From Candidatus Kapaibacterium sp. (lineage in GTDB: Bacteria > Bacteroidota > Ignavibacteria > Kapaibacteriales > UBA2268), in assembly GCA_026418625.1 (NCBI GenBank), contig JAOABA010000011.1, forward strand, positions 1 to 64,000: DNA of 64,000 bases, given 5' to 3'. The notes beneath the pieces are model-generated. The model was not told the DNA's origin, did not search any database, and saw only the letters and a program-made list of their open reading frames with translations. Both the position numbers and the translations under genes were made by a program. Shown in pieces: positions 9,050 through 19,900 of the stretch; within the stretch, counting starts at the first letter, position 1; the number at the start of each line of letters is the position of its first letter.

Positions 9050-9886
9050 TCAATACACCTCTGGGACCATATTCAACTCTTCTCTTGGGGGTCTGATATA
9101 ATTATCTACTATCTTTCTTGGAGGTAGTTCCATTGGCGGAGGTAATACATCCTCGTAAGGTATCATTTTCAAAATGTGAGCAATACAATTTAGACGAGCT
9201 TTCTTTTTGTCATCAGCGTTAACGTCATACCAAGGGGATTGCTTAGTGTCGGTATATTTGAACATTTCATCTTTAGCCATAGAAAATTCAACCCACTTGT
9301 TATATGATTCCAAATCCATAGGAGAAAGTTTCCAGCGTTTGGTTGGGTCTGTAGCTCTGTCCCGAAATCTTTTTTCCTGCTCTTCATCGCTTACTGAGAA
9401 CCAATATTTTAAGAGTATAATGCCGGAACGAATCAACATTTTTTCAAATTCTGGGCAGGAACGTAAGAATTCCATATATTCATCTTCTGTGCAAAAGCCC
9501 ATAACTCGCTCGACGCCGGCTCGGTTATACCAACTTCTATCAAAAATGACTATTTCGCCGGCTGCAGGAAGGTGGGCAACATAACGCTGAAAATACCACT
9601 GAGTTCTTTCGACATCTGAGGGTTTCTCGAGGGCAACGACACGGCAACCACGAGGATTCAATGGCTCGGTGAGGCGTTTAATCATACCACCTTTACCAGC
9701 AGCATCTCTGCCTTCGAAGATAATAACTACGCGTAATCCTTTAGCTTTAATCCAGTATTGAAGTTTGACAAGTTCGGCTTGAAGTTTTGCTAATTCGGCT
9801 TCGTAATATTCATTACTGATTTTTCCCTTTTTGTTGTATTTTTCGATGACTTTCTCCTCTTTATGAGAATTATGCTTATCTCCCAT
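9050..9886 (-). CDS. ppk2: Polyphosphate kinase 2 family protein
   Basis: Walker A FEGRDAAGKGG, RTQWYFQRYVAHLPAAGEIVIFDRSWYNRAGVERVMGFC, DPTKRWKLSPMD. Confidence 0.96.
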   Translation of the reverse strand: MGDKHNSHKEEKVIEKYNKKGKISNEYYEAELAKLQAELVKLQYWIKAKGLRVVIIFEGRDAAGKGGMIKRLTEPLNPRGCRVVALEKPSDVERTQWYFQRYVAHLPAAGEIVIFDRSWYNRAGVERVMGFCTEDEYMEFLRSCPEFEKMLIRSGIILLKYWFSVSDEEQEKRFRDRATDPTKRWKLSPMDLESYNKWVEFSMAKDEMFKYTDTKQSPWYDVNADDKKKARLNCIAHILKMIPYEDVLPPPMELPPRKIVDNYIRPPREELNMVPEVY

Positions 9887-10098
9887 ATTACCTCCTTGTA
9901 ATTAAATTTACAAGAAAATTATCGTAAAACTTAACAAATACTTTAAAAAAAACAAAATGAAGGGAAAAAAAGATTTTATAATTTCTTAATGTGTTATTAA
10001 GAAAAGATATCCAATTTTATTTTGCTTTGAGTAAATTATTCAATAATTTTAAAATTCTTTATTTTGAATTAATTATTTTATAATATAAAGGTTTTTCT

Positions 10099-13000
10099 AT
10101 GAGGCATCTGATAGTTTTATTAATGTGCATTTCTTTATTCTTTTCAAATGAACTTATCTCGAAACCGAAAGAGAAAGAAGAAAAGAAAGATACCACTGAT
10201 AAATTTGTTTCATCAACTTTTTCAGGCTTGAATTTCAGGTTAATAGGACCTGCAGCAACTTCTGGCAGGGTGGGTGATTTTGCTATTAATCCCAAAAACA
10301 AAAGTGAATTTTATGTTGCCATAAGCAGTGGCAATGTTTGGAAAACAACGAACAAAGGAGTTAGTTTTACACCAATTTTTGATTCCTATGGCTCCTATTC
10401 AATTGGTTGTCTTGCCTTGGATCCGAATAATCCGTTTGTTGTTTGGGTTGGAACTGGAGAAAATAACAGCCAGCGAAGTGTGGGATATGGCGATGGAATT
10501 TATAAATCTACTGACGGGGGCAAAAGCTTTACAAATATGGGTTTGAAAAAATCCGAGCATATTGGAAAGATTCTAATTGATCCTCGAAATTCTGATGTAA
10601 TCTATGTTGCAGCACAAGGTCCGCTTTGGGGTCCGGGTGGCGATAGAGGTTTATATAAATCCACAGACGGAGGAAAAACTTGGGAACAGTCCCTTAAAAT
10701 AAGCGAAAATACAGGGGTTACAGATGCTGTTTTCGATCCTCGAAATCCTGATGTTATTTTTTGTGCTTCTTATCAAAGGAGAAGGCACGTATGGACATTA
10801 ATAAATGGAGGACCTGAATCAGCAATATATAAATCAACGGATGCAGGAAAAACTTGGAATAAATTGACAAGTGGTCTTCCGTCTGTTGATATGGGAAAAA
10901 TCGGTCTTGCAATTCCTCCAACAAATCCAGACATAGTCTATGCAACTATTGAAGCTGCTTCGGGACAGGGTGGATTTTACAAATCAACTGATAGGGGGGC
11001 AAGTTGGAACAAAGTTAATAGCTTTGTTTCAGGGAGTGCTCAGTATTATCAGGAAATAGTATGCGATCCAATGGACGAAAATGTAGTTTATAATTTGGAT
11101 ACTTATACTCACGTAACTTATGATGGTGGCAAAACATTTGTCAGGCTTAGCAATAAATATCGTCACGTTGATGACCACGCCCTTTGGATTGATCCAGATA
11201 ATAACAAATATCTCCTTATGGGAGGCGATGGGGGTATTTATGAAAGTTACGATAGAGGTGAAACTTGGAGATTTTTCCCAAATTTACCTACAACACAATA
11301 TTATAGAGTTACACCTGATAATTCAGAGCCATTTTATTATGTTTATGGTGGCACACAAGATAATAATACTTGGGGCGGACCTTCAAGAACTACAAATTCC
11401 GGCGGTATAACTAATGAAGATTGGTTTATGGTTGTTGGTGGAGATGGTTATAAAGCTCAAATTGACCCCAAAGACCCGAATATTGTTTATGGACAGTGGC
11501 AGTATGGTAATCTTGTTCGATTTGACCGCAAGAGTGGGGAAGTTTTTTATATTCAACCTCAAGCCGAAAAGGGTGAAGAATTGCGTTGGAACTGGGACAC
11601 CCCATTAATTCTCAGTCATCATTCAAATACAAGGCTATATATAGCTGCTAACAGAGTCTTCCGAAGTGATGACAGGGCACAATCTTGGAAGGCAATCAGT
11701 CCTGATCTAACAAGAAGAATTGACAGAAACCAACTTCCTGTTATGGGAAAGATATGGGGACCAGATGCGGTTGCAAAGAGTGCTTCGACTTCTCTTTATG
11801 GAAATATCATTGCTTTGGTGGAATCACCTTTGAATGAAAATCTTATTTTAGTTGGAACTGATGATGGTTTGCTTCAAATTACAGAAGATGGAGGGAAAAA
11901 CTGGAGAAAGATTGATAAATTTCCGGGAGTGCCAGAGACAACTTATGTTAGTGATGTTTTTACTTCTCAATTTAACGAAAATGTAATTTATGTTACATTT
12001 AATAATCACAAGAATAATGATTTCAAGCCTTACGTTATAAAAAGCACAGATAAAGGAGCAACTTGGAAATCAATATCATCAAATCTGCCGGAAAATGGAC
12101 CGGTTTGGACAATCAACGAAGATCATAAAAATCCTGATTTACTATTTGTAGGGACAGAGTTTGGAGCTTTTTTTACGATAAACGGAGGCGAGAAATGGAT
12201 TCAATTCAAATCGGGACTTCCTACAATAGCAGTAAGAGATATTGAAATTCAAAGAAGAGAAAATGATTTGATACTGGGAACATTCGGTAGGGGTATTTAT
12301 ATTCTGGATGATTATACCCCATTACGAACTGTCTCAAAAGAATTGTTCGATAAACCTTATCATATTTTCCCAATTAAAGATGCTCTGATGTATAACGAAG
12401 ATGACTCAAGAAGCAAGAATGATCACGGCGAGACTTTTTATAGAGCAAAAAATCCACCATTTGGAGCTACATTTACATTTTATGTTAAAGATAAAATAAA
12501 AACTTTAAAAGAAAAAAGAATTGAAGAAGAGAAAAAGCTCGAAAAAGAAGGAAAGCCAATTAACTACCCGACCCCTGCTCAGTTAAAAGCTGAAGATGAA
12601 GAATTAAAGCCTTTTCTTATAGCGAAAATTATGGATGAGGAAGGTAATACAATCAGGTTGCTAACAACATCAATGTCGCCCGGAATCAATAGACTTACTT
12701 GGGATTTGAGATATCCAGATACATCTCCAGTTGATGATAAAACTGATATTAACAAAAGTTCTGGAATGGCTGTTATGCCCGGCAAATACAAGATTGTGCT
12801 TGCTCAAAGTGTAGATGGAGTTATTACTGTTGTTTCTGATACGGTTGAATTCATAGCAAAAGTTTTAGAAAATACTACATTACCACCAAAAGATAGAAAA
12901 TCAAGGGTAGAATTTCAGAAAAAAGTTGCAAGAATGCAGAACGCAGTCTTTGGAGCAAACAATTCAATTTCGGCTCTCAAGACTCAATTAGGCTCAATGA

Positions 13001-13368
13001 AGAACGCCTTTATGCTTTCTCCAAATGTTAAAAAAGAAGCTATAATGAAAGTAACCAATTTAGAAAGAGAACTTGAGAAACTAAACGAGAAGATAAATGG
13101 GGATAAGTCGCTTTCGAAAAGAAATGAAAACCAGCCACCTTCAATAAATGATAGATTAATGTATATTCTTTGGGGCATTTGGGGAACATCATCAGAACAA
13201 ACTAAAACACAGATTGATGCTTATAACATTGCCGGAGATGAGCTTGAAAAAGTTCTTACTTCATTAAGGAATATTGCTGAAAAAGAAATCATAGAGCTTA
13301 ATAAAGAACTTGATAATTTGGGCTCACCTTGGACACCCGGCAGAATTCCAAATTGGAAGAAGGAGTAA
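10099..13368 (+). CDS. Large secreted VPS10/sortilin-like BNR-repeat protein
   Basis: Signal peptide; many KSTDGGKTW / STDAGKTWNKL motifs; RLIGPAATSGRVGDFAINPKN start of propeller. Confidence 0.85.
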   Translation: MRHLIVLLMCISLFFSNELISKPKEKEEKKDTTDKFVSSTFSGLNFRLIGPAATSGRVGDFAINPKNKSEFYVAISSGNVWKTTNKGVSFTPIFDSYGSYSIGCLALDPNNPFVVWVGTGENNSQRSVGYGDGIYKSTDGGKSFTNMGLKKSEHIGKILIDPRNSDVIYVAAQGPLWGPGGDRGLYKSTDGGKTWEQSLKISENTGVTDAVFDPRNPDVIFCASYQRRRHVWTLINGGPESAIYKSTDAGKTWNKLTSGLPSVDMGKIGLAIPPTNPDIVYATIEAASGQGGFYKSTDRGASWNKVNSFVSGSAQYYQEIVCDPMDENVVYNLDTYTHVTYDGGKTFVRLSNKYRHVDDHALWIDPDNNKYLLMGGDGGIYESYDRGETWRFFPNLPTTQYYRVTPDNSEPFYYVYGGTQDNNTWGGPSRTTNSGGITNEDWFMVVGGDGYKAQIDPKDPNIVYGQWQYGNLVRFDRKSGEVFYIQPQAEKGEELRWNWDTPLILSHHSNTRLYIAANRVFRSDDRAQSWKAISPDLTRRIDRNQLPVMGKIWGPDAVAKSASTSLYGNIIALVESPLNENLILVGTDDGLLQITEDGGKNWRKIDKFPGVPETTYVSDVFTSQFNENVIYVTFNNHKNNDFKPYVIKSTDKGATWKSISSNLPENGPVWTINEDHKNPDLLFVGTEFGAFFTINGGEKWIQFKSGLPTIAVRDIEIQRRENDLILGTFGRGIYILDDYTPLRTVSKELFDKPYHIFPIKDALMYNEDDSRSKNDHGETFYRAKNPPFGATFTFYVKDKIKTLKEKRIEEEKKLEKEGKPINYPTPAQLKAEDEELKPFLIAKIMDEEGNTIRLLTTSMSPGINRLTWDLRYPDTSPVDDKTDINKSSGMAVMPGKYKIVLAQSVDGVITVVSDTVEFIAKVLENTTLPPKDRKSRVEFQKKVARMQNAVFGANNSISALKTQLGSMKNAFMLSPNVKKEAIMKVTNLERELEKLNEKINGDKSLSKRNENQPPSINDRLMYILWGIWGTSSEQTKTQIDAYNIAGDELEKVLTSLRNIAEKEIIELNKELDNLGSPWTPGRIPNWKKE

Positions 13369-13420
13369 AGAAAATTTATTAATTCAAAAAACCTTAAAAA
13401 TAAATAAATATTAATGATAA

Positions 13421-13687
13421 ATGGCTATAACACAAGAAGATATAGACAAAGCAACAGAGCTGACCAAAGAATATGGGGCAACTAAGTTGCTCCTCTTTGG
13501 CAGTGCTTTGTATGACCCAGAAAACTCAAAATATTTGGACTTGTAAGTGGAGGGGATTCCCGGAATCAATTTCTTTGAATACGCTGGTATATTAGAAACC
13601 AAAATAAATATACAAGTTGATATTGTTGATTTAGCAATTGATGATAGGTTTGTCAATCACATTACGAAAACAGGTAAATATTTTTAA
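13421..13687 (+). pseudogene. MNT-type minimal nucleotidyltransferase (MntA-like antitoxin) interrupted by in-frame TAA at 13544-13546
   Basis: MAITQEDIDKATELTKEYGATKLLLFGSALYDPENSKYLDL*VEGIPGINFFEYAGILETKINIQVDIVDLAIDDRFVNHITKTGKYF*; GS..LDLxVEG nucleotidyltransferase motif spans the stop. Confidence 0.75.
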
Positions 13688-13700
13688 GTCAGTTGAAAAG

Positions 13701-13970
13701 ATGATTGAAGAAGTTAAAACTGAATTTTTCTATCTTGAAAGAACAAAAAATGAGGTTAATGAGTTACTTAAATTGATGCTCAATAAAAATCCAACCAACC
13801 TGATTATTGCAGCTGCATCACAATATGTTTCGCAATTTTATAATGGAATAGAGAATATTCTCAAGAGGATTCTTAAAAATTCGAAAATTACTTTACAAAA
13901 ATTTGAAAACTGGCACACTGTTTCATTAAATGCTTTTGGTTTAAAAATTAATTTCAAAATAACTCGTTAA
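13701..13970 (+). pseudogene. HEPN-domain (HepT-like) toxin remnant, C-terminally truncated
   Basis: MIEEVKTEFFYLERTKNEVNELL...IAAASQYVSQFYNGIENILKRILK...LQKFENWHTV; reading frame ends soon after the conserved ENWH without an Rx4-6H motif. Confidence 0.6.
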
Positions 13971-13999
13971 AAATTTATAATAATATAAGGGAAAACAAT

Positions 14000-14212
14000 A
14001 TGGCAAGGGAATTTCAAGTTATAATAGAACAAGACAGCCAAGGATGGCTAATTGCTGATGTTCCAGCTTTGAAAGGATGTCATACTCAAGCAAAGTCCTA
14101 CGATGAATTAATCGAAAGAATTAAAGAAGCTATTGAACTGTGTCTCGAAGTCGAAAATGATGCACCGGTTAATAGGTTCATTGGCATACAAAATGTCTTG
14201 GTAGAAAAATGA
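14000..14212 (+). CDS. hicB: HicB family antitoxin
   Basis: FQVIIEQDSQGWLIADVPALKGCHTQAKSYDELIERIKEAIELCLE. Confidence 0.9.
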   Translation: MAREFQVIIEQDSQGWLIADVPALKGCHTQAKSYDELIERIKEAIELCLEVENDAPVNRFIGIQNVLVEK

Positions 14213-14427
14213 GTAACTTAAAATCTTATTCAGGTAAGGAGTTAATTACTATTTTACAAAGATATGGCTTTGAAGTTATTAGAATAAAGGGTAGCCATCA
14301 TTATTTACGACATAAGGATGGTAGGTCAACCGTGATACCAGTTCATTCGAACGAAAGTATAGGAATAGGTTTGTTTTTAAAAATCCTTAAAGATGTTGAT
14401 ATTCCTAAAGACGAATTTGACAAATAG
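14209..14427 (+). CDS. hicA: HicA family mRNA interferase toxin
   Basis: GKELITILQRYGFEVIRIKGSHHYLRHKDGRSTVIPVHSNESIGIGLFLKILKD; ATGA overlap with hicB. Confidence 0.92.
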   Translation: MSNLKSYSGKELITILQRYGFEVIRIKGSHHYLRHKDGRSTVIPVHSNESIGIGLFLKILKDVDIPKDEFDK

Positions 14428-14562
14428 TCTTTAATTTTACCATTTAATACTTCTTAATAATTGAAGCCTTTATAAAAATCTCATTAAAATCAATAGTTTA
14501 TCATCATTTTCATTTTTGACAAAAAAAACTAATAATTTTGATTTATGTGAATTTTCTTTATA

Positions 14563-14591
14563 AATCAAGGGGCTTTATCAGCCCCTTGATT
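14563..14591. terminator. Bidirectional hairpin between hicA and S9 peptidase gene
   Basis: AATCAAGGGGCT-ttatc-AGCCCCTTGATT. Confidence 0.85.
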
Positions 14592-14617
14592 AAGTAGTTA
14601 AGTTTCTAATTATATTA

Positions 14618-16885
14618 CTATTTCTTGCAGTATTTGTCAAGGAATTCGAAAAGTTCTTTATACCAAAGGATTTGATTTTGAGGTTTAAGAATCCAGTGGT
14701 TTTCCTTTTCCCAGAAGATAAGTTTTGAAGGCACTCCAAGAGATTGAGCCGCTGTGAAAGCTTCCAAACCTTGTGTATATGGTATTCTGTAATCTTTTTC
14801 TCCAACACTGATAAGAATTGGAGTGTCCCACTTTTTCACATATTCGTGTGGTGAGAATTTAGTGTATTGTGATTTATATTTATCATCCCAATAAGGACCG
14901 CCGAATTCCCAATTTGGAAACCACAGCTCTTCGGTTGAACCGTATTTACTAACTAAATTGAAAGCACCATTGTGAGAGACAAATGCAGAAAATCTTTTGT
15001 TGTGATTTCCTGCTAACCAGAAAACAGCATAACCACCGGCACTTGCACCAACCGCAGCAATACCTTTTTTGTCAATAAATGGTTCTTTAGCTATTGAGTC
15101 AGTTGCGGCGAGAATGTCTTGCATTGGTAAACCGCCCCAATCTTTGCTGATAGCATCGTTCCAAGCCTGACCGAAGCCGGGAACTCCACGCCTGTTAGGT
15201 GCAACAACGACATACCCTTTTGAAGCCATTAGGAAAAGGTTCCAGCGTAAGCTGAAATACTGACTAATGGTTGATTGTGGACCTCCCTGACAATATGTTA
15301 TCATCGGATATTTTTTGTTTGGGTCGAAAAATGGCGGATAAATGACCCAAGTATGAATTAGTTTACCATCTTTGGCTTTAATTTTACGCTCTGTTATGGT
15401 TGCTTCAACAATTGTATTATATTCAATATCATTTTCGAAAGTCAGTTTGGTAAGTTGGGAATTATCAATGTTTAGAGAATAAAGCTCATAAGGGCGAAGC
15501 ATAGTTCTCAATGGTGCAATTATTTTCTTGCCGTCAGGTGTTATGTCAAGGCCGCCATCAAGATTATGTCTGCCGTTTGTAAGAACTTTCCATTTTCCGT
15601 CCGCAACCTGTATCTGGTAAATTTGAACTGTCGGACCATCTTCTGCTGAGAAGTAAATATAACGACTATCAGGAGACCAAACAAAATGCCCAACCCATTG
15701 GTCTAATGTTTTGGATAATTCGGTAATAGTTCCAGTCTGGCGGTTATATAACATAAGCCTGATTCTATCGGATTCAAAACCGGGTCTTTGTTGGCTGGTG
15801 AAAGCAATCCATTTCCCATCTGGAGAATATTGAGGTGATTTGTCATAACCCATCATACCCTTAGTAATATTTTTTGTGCTTTTATCAGTTAAGGAATAAA
15901 TAAAAATGTCAGTGTTAGTGCTAAATGCGTAGTCTTCAACTTTTTTTGATGAGTAAGCAATTTCTTTTCCGTCAGGAGACCAAGCAATTTGTTCAGCGTC
16001 ATCAAAAGGTTTATCGGGAACATCATAAAGCTCACCGGGATTTAAGTCGATTGCGTTGCCACCATTTGAAGGCATAATGAAAAGATGACTATATTTCTCA
16101 TCAATCCATTCGTCCCAATGTCTAACGGGCAATTTATCATAAATCTTGACTGAAGATTTATCTAAATAAGGATATTTTTCTTGAACAGTCATTTTGAGCT
16201 TAACTTCTGAAGAAAAAGAGAAATACTTACCATCAGGCGACCATTTCAAATTACTAACTCCTTCGGGTAAGTCAGTTAATTTCTCAGTTTTTTCTGTTTC
16301 TAAGTTATATATATATATTTGCGGAGCTCCATCACGAGTGGAGATATATGCAATTCTTTTACTATCGGGTGACCAGCAAGGATCAAAATCCTGAGCGGGA
16401 TTGTCAGATATATTAAACTTGTTCGAACCGTCAATGTTCATTATAAAGAGGTCTTTATTTTTCTTATTTTCTTTGATGTCTGTTGTAGTAATTGAAAAGA
16501 CAAGTTTTTTTCCATCAGGAGAAATTTTTGCTCCGCCAACCATTTTAAGTGACATCATAATTTCTTCGGTAAATAATCTGGGACCTGGAGAACCAATGTG
16601 TGATTCCAGTATTTTATCAAAATGAGCACCTGAATCCCTTAGGAAGCTCTCGAATTGTCTATCGAACAAATCATCGACTTCAGCATCAGACATTTTAGTA
16701 AGTTGCTCGGGAGTATATCTGGTTAGGAAAATTGGTAGATGTTTAGCTTTATCTGGGGTTAATTTTTTGAATCTCTCTAACATATGCTTAGTAGCAGGAA
16801 AGGGAGATATGAAATCCTGTTCTTGACTATAAGATATGTTCAAGGTAAAAACTAAAAAAAATATTAATAATGATAGTTGTTTCAT
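14618..16885 (-). CDS. S9 family (prolyl oligopeptidase/acylaminoacyl-peptidase) serine peptidase
   Basis: TolB/WD40-like SPDGKWIAFTS repeats; GASAGGYAVFWLAGN nucleophile elbow; ISVGEKDYRIPY; ENHWI. Confidence 0.93.
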   Translation of the reverse strand: MKQLSLLIFFLVFTLNISYSQEQDFISPFPATKHMLERFKKLTPDKAKHLPIFLTRYTPEQLTKMSDAEVDDLFDRQFESFLRDSGAHFDKILESHIGSPGPRLFTEEIMMSLKMVGGAKISPDGKKLVFSITTTDIKENKKNKDLFIMNIDGSNKFNISDNPAQDFDPCWSPDSKRIAYISTRDGAPQIYIYNLETEKTEKLTDLPEGVSNLKWSPDGKYFSFSSEVKLKMTVQEKYPYLDKSSVKIYDKLPVRHWDEWIDEKYSHLFIMPSNGGNAIDLNPGELYDVPDKPFDDAEQIAWSPDGKEIAYSSKKVEDYAFSTNTDIFIYSLTDKSTKNITKGMMGYDKSPQYSPDGKWIAFTSQQRPGFESDRIRLMLYNRQTGTITELSKTLDQWVGHFVWSPDSRYIYFSAEDGPTVQIYQIQVADGKWKVLTNGRHNLDGGLDITPDGKKIIAPLRTMLRPYELYSLNIDNSQLTKLTFENDIEYNTIVEATITERKIKAKDGKLIHTWVIYPPFFDPNKKYPMITYCQGGPQSTISQYFSLRWNLFLMASKGYVVVAPNRRGVPGFGQAWNDAISKDWGGLPMQDILAATDSIAKEPFIDKKGIAAVGASAGGYAVFWLAGNHNKRFSAFVSHNGAFNLVSKYGSTEELWFPNWEFGGPYWDDKYKSQYTKFSPHEYVKKWDTPILISVGEKDYRIPYTQGLEAFTAAQSLGVPSKLIFWEKENHWILKPQNQILWYKELFEFLDKYCKK

Positions 16886-16927
16886 TTTTTGAATTCCGAA
16901 AAAATTAAAAAAATAAAATTAATAAAA

Positions 16928-16959
16928 AATCAGCAAAACTGTTTAGATTTTGCTGATTT
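16928..16959 (-). terminator. Terminator hairpin downstream of RND gene
   Basis: AAATCAGCAAAA-ctgtttag-TTTTGCTGATTT. Confidence 0.75.
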
Positions 16960-16997
16960 ATAAGTTTTGTTAACTGAATAAAATCAATCTAAATTAT

Positions 16998-19900
16998 TTA
17001 ATTTTCAGTTGAATTATTATTGTATTTAAGTCTTAATCTATGTTGTCTTAAGTTTCTCCATCTTGTGAATTTAACAGTGAATGCATATTGAATAAAATAC
17101 ATACACGGAACAACAACAAGTGTTAAAAAGGTTGAGAAAGTTAAACCATAGATAATTGCCCAAGCAAGGGGTGCCCAAAAGGCAACGCTATCCCCACCAA
17201 GGAAGATATTTGGGTTAAACTCCGAAAGAAAAGTCTCGAAATTAATATTAAAACCTATTGCAAGAGGAATTAATCCAAGCGAGGTTGAAGCAGCTGTCAA
17301 TGCAACAGGATTAAATCTGATAGCACCTCCGTTAACGATATTATCTTTAATTCTACCACCTTTTTTCCTCAATTCCTCAATGAAATCAATAAGAATAATT
17401 CCGTTTTTAACCACAATTCCAGCTAAAGCTACAACTCCTATACCTGTTACAACAATAGAAAAAGTCTGCTTAAATATGACAAATCCAAGGAAAACACCTA
17501 TTGTGCTTAAAATTACCTGTGTTAATATTATTAGCGGCTTTATAGCAGAGTTGAATTGAGTAACAAGAATCAGAAGAATTAATATAATCGAGATTAAAAA
17601 AGCTAATGAAAGGAATCCGGACGCTTCTTGTTGGTCTTCCCGTTCACCTGTCAGTTTGATTGAATATCCGAGTGGAATGTTTAGAGTGTTTACAACCGAC
17701 GCTATTTCCTTATTGATTTGATTAGCGTTGTAGCCTCCAATTACATTTGAGGAAAGTGTTATTGTTCTTTTTTGATTTTTTCTATTAATGCTTTCAAATG
17801 TGTTAATATATGATACTTTAGTAAAGGCAGAAATTGGAACTTGCTTGAATTGGTTTGTATTCATATCCCTGAAAGTGATTGGCATATTAAGGATAGCATC
17901 GAGATTATTTCTGTAATTATTATCAATTCTGATTTGAACAGGATACTCATCTTTGTCGTCTCTGAATTTTGTAGCCTCGCTGCCAAAAATCGCCGTTCTT
18001 AAAGCTATACCAACCTGAGCGCTGGATATGCCTTCAGAATTTGCCTTGATTCTATCAATTTCGATTAGAATTTCAGGTTTATTTTCTACCAAATCAGAGT
18101 TCAATTTTTCAATCCCCTCGATTTTGGCATCTTTAATTGCTTGTCTGAGTTGGCGTTCAAGTGATTGAAGCGTTTTAATATCGTCACCGCTTATTTCTAT
18201 GTTGATTGGCTTTCCAACCGGAGGACCGTTATTTTCCATAGAAACTAAGATTTCTGCACCGGGGAAGTTTTTTATCTTGTTACGTATTTCATCAAGATAA
18301 ACTTGAGTTGATTTTCCCCCTCTTTTAGCGTATTCGACAAAGGCAACGGTTATTTTTCCTTTGTGCGGTGTTATTGTTCTGTCAGGATTTGAAGGGTCCC
18401 CAGCTCCAACACCTACGTTTGAAATCACCGATTTAACAATTGGATTATTATTTCCTAAGATATTTTGAACTTTGCCCTCGATAATTTTTGTGACTGAGTC
18501 AGTAACCCTTGCATCTGTCCCAATTGGAAGTTTAATGTAAACATAAACAAAATTTGGCTCTGACTGTGGAAAAAATACAACTTTTGGAGGGAACATTGCA
18601 AAAATCACTATTGAAAGAATGAAAATTACAAACATCCCAGCAACAGCAACATAAGGCATTTTTCCTTTTAAAAAGAATCTTAAAGTGCCTTTGTAAAGGT
18701 TCATAAACCAAGGCAATACCTTTTCCTGAAATCCTTTGATTAATATTGGAGTTAGTATATATTGATTGAAATATCCAAGCACTACTAAGATGATTAAAAT
18801 ATTTCCAGCCATTGGGACAGAAATCAGATGGAAAAAGATAGCAAAAACAATCATCACAGCAGCGACAATATGAACTCTTTTCGGGTTAATTGGTTTGTTT
18901 GGGTCTTTGTGCATATAATCAGCGGCAAGGACTGGGTTAATAACAAAAGCAACAAAAAGTGATGCAACGAGGGTTAAAATCATAATGACGGGCAAATAAA
19001 ACATAAATTTACCTGCGATGCCCGGGAAAAACAGCAAGGGAAAAAATGGTGCTATAGTGGTCAATGTTCCTGCTATAACAGGTTTAATGACTTCTGTAGC
19101 GGCATATTTTGTTGCAGTTCGGATTTCCATTCCTTCTTTTGTGTAAAGTCTATGAGTGTTTTCAACGACTACTATGGCATCATCAACAATTATTCCCAAC
19201 GCCAGAAGGAATGTGAATGTTACAACTAAATTGAAAGAAAACCCAAGTGAAGGCATAAGTAAGAATGCCAAAAATGAGGAAATAGGCACTGCCAAACCCA
19301 CAAAGACAGAATCTCTTACACCCATAAAGAACATTAGAACAAGAACAACTAAAATAAAACCAATGATAACACTATTAATCAAATCATCAAGGTTAACTCT
19401 TGTTGGGATTGACCTATCACCAGTGATTGTAATTTTAACATCTTTGGGTAATTTTGTTTTGGAAAAGTCATCAACGATTTTGTAAATTTTTTCGGCTGCG
19501 TCAATAAGATTCTGTCCGCTTCTCTTGATAACACTTAATGTGATAACCGGTTCTCCGTTCAATCTGGCAAAGCTTTGTTGCTCTTTGATATCGTCCCTGA
19601 CAGTTGCAATATCCCTTAGATAAAGAATTGAGCCTCTACCACTTTTCACAATGATATTTTTAATATCCTCGACGTCCTTAAACTGGGATAAAATTCTAAT
19701 GTTTCTTCTTGTTCCATTGTTTAGAATTTCTCCGGCAGAGATATTTACGTTTTCGCTTCTGATAGCATTCTGAACATCATTAAATGTTATGGTAGCCGAC
19801 TGCATTTTGAATAAGTCTAAATCAACTTGGAATTCTCGCTCAGGTGCACCAATGATGTCCACTCTTGTTATTTCTTTTAAGGATTCAATAGCATCCTGAA

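Noticed and set aside
8988-9050. Possible riboswitch or regulatory RNA between the lipoprotein and ppk2 genes
   Set aside because: AT-rich spacer without a conserved motif or stable stem I could identify.
13544-13546. Possible programmed stop-codon readthrough/recoding in the MNT gene
   Set aside because: TAA is not a usual recoding stop, and the downstream HEPN partner also looks degraded; a simple nonsense mutation is more likely.
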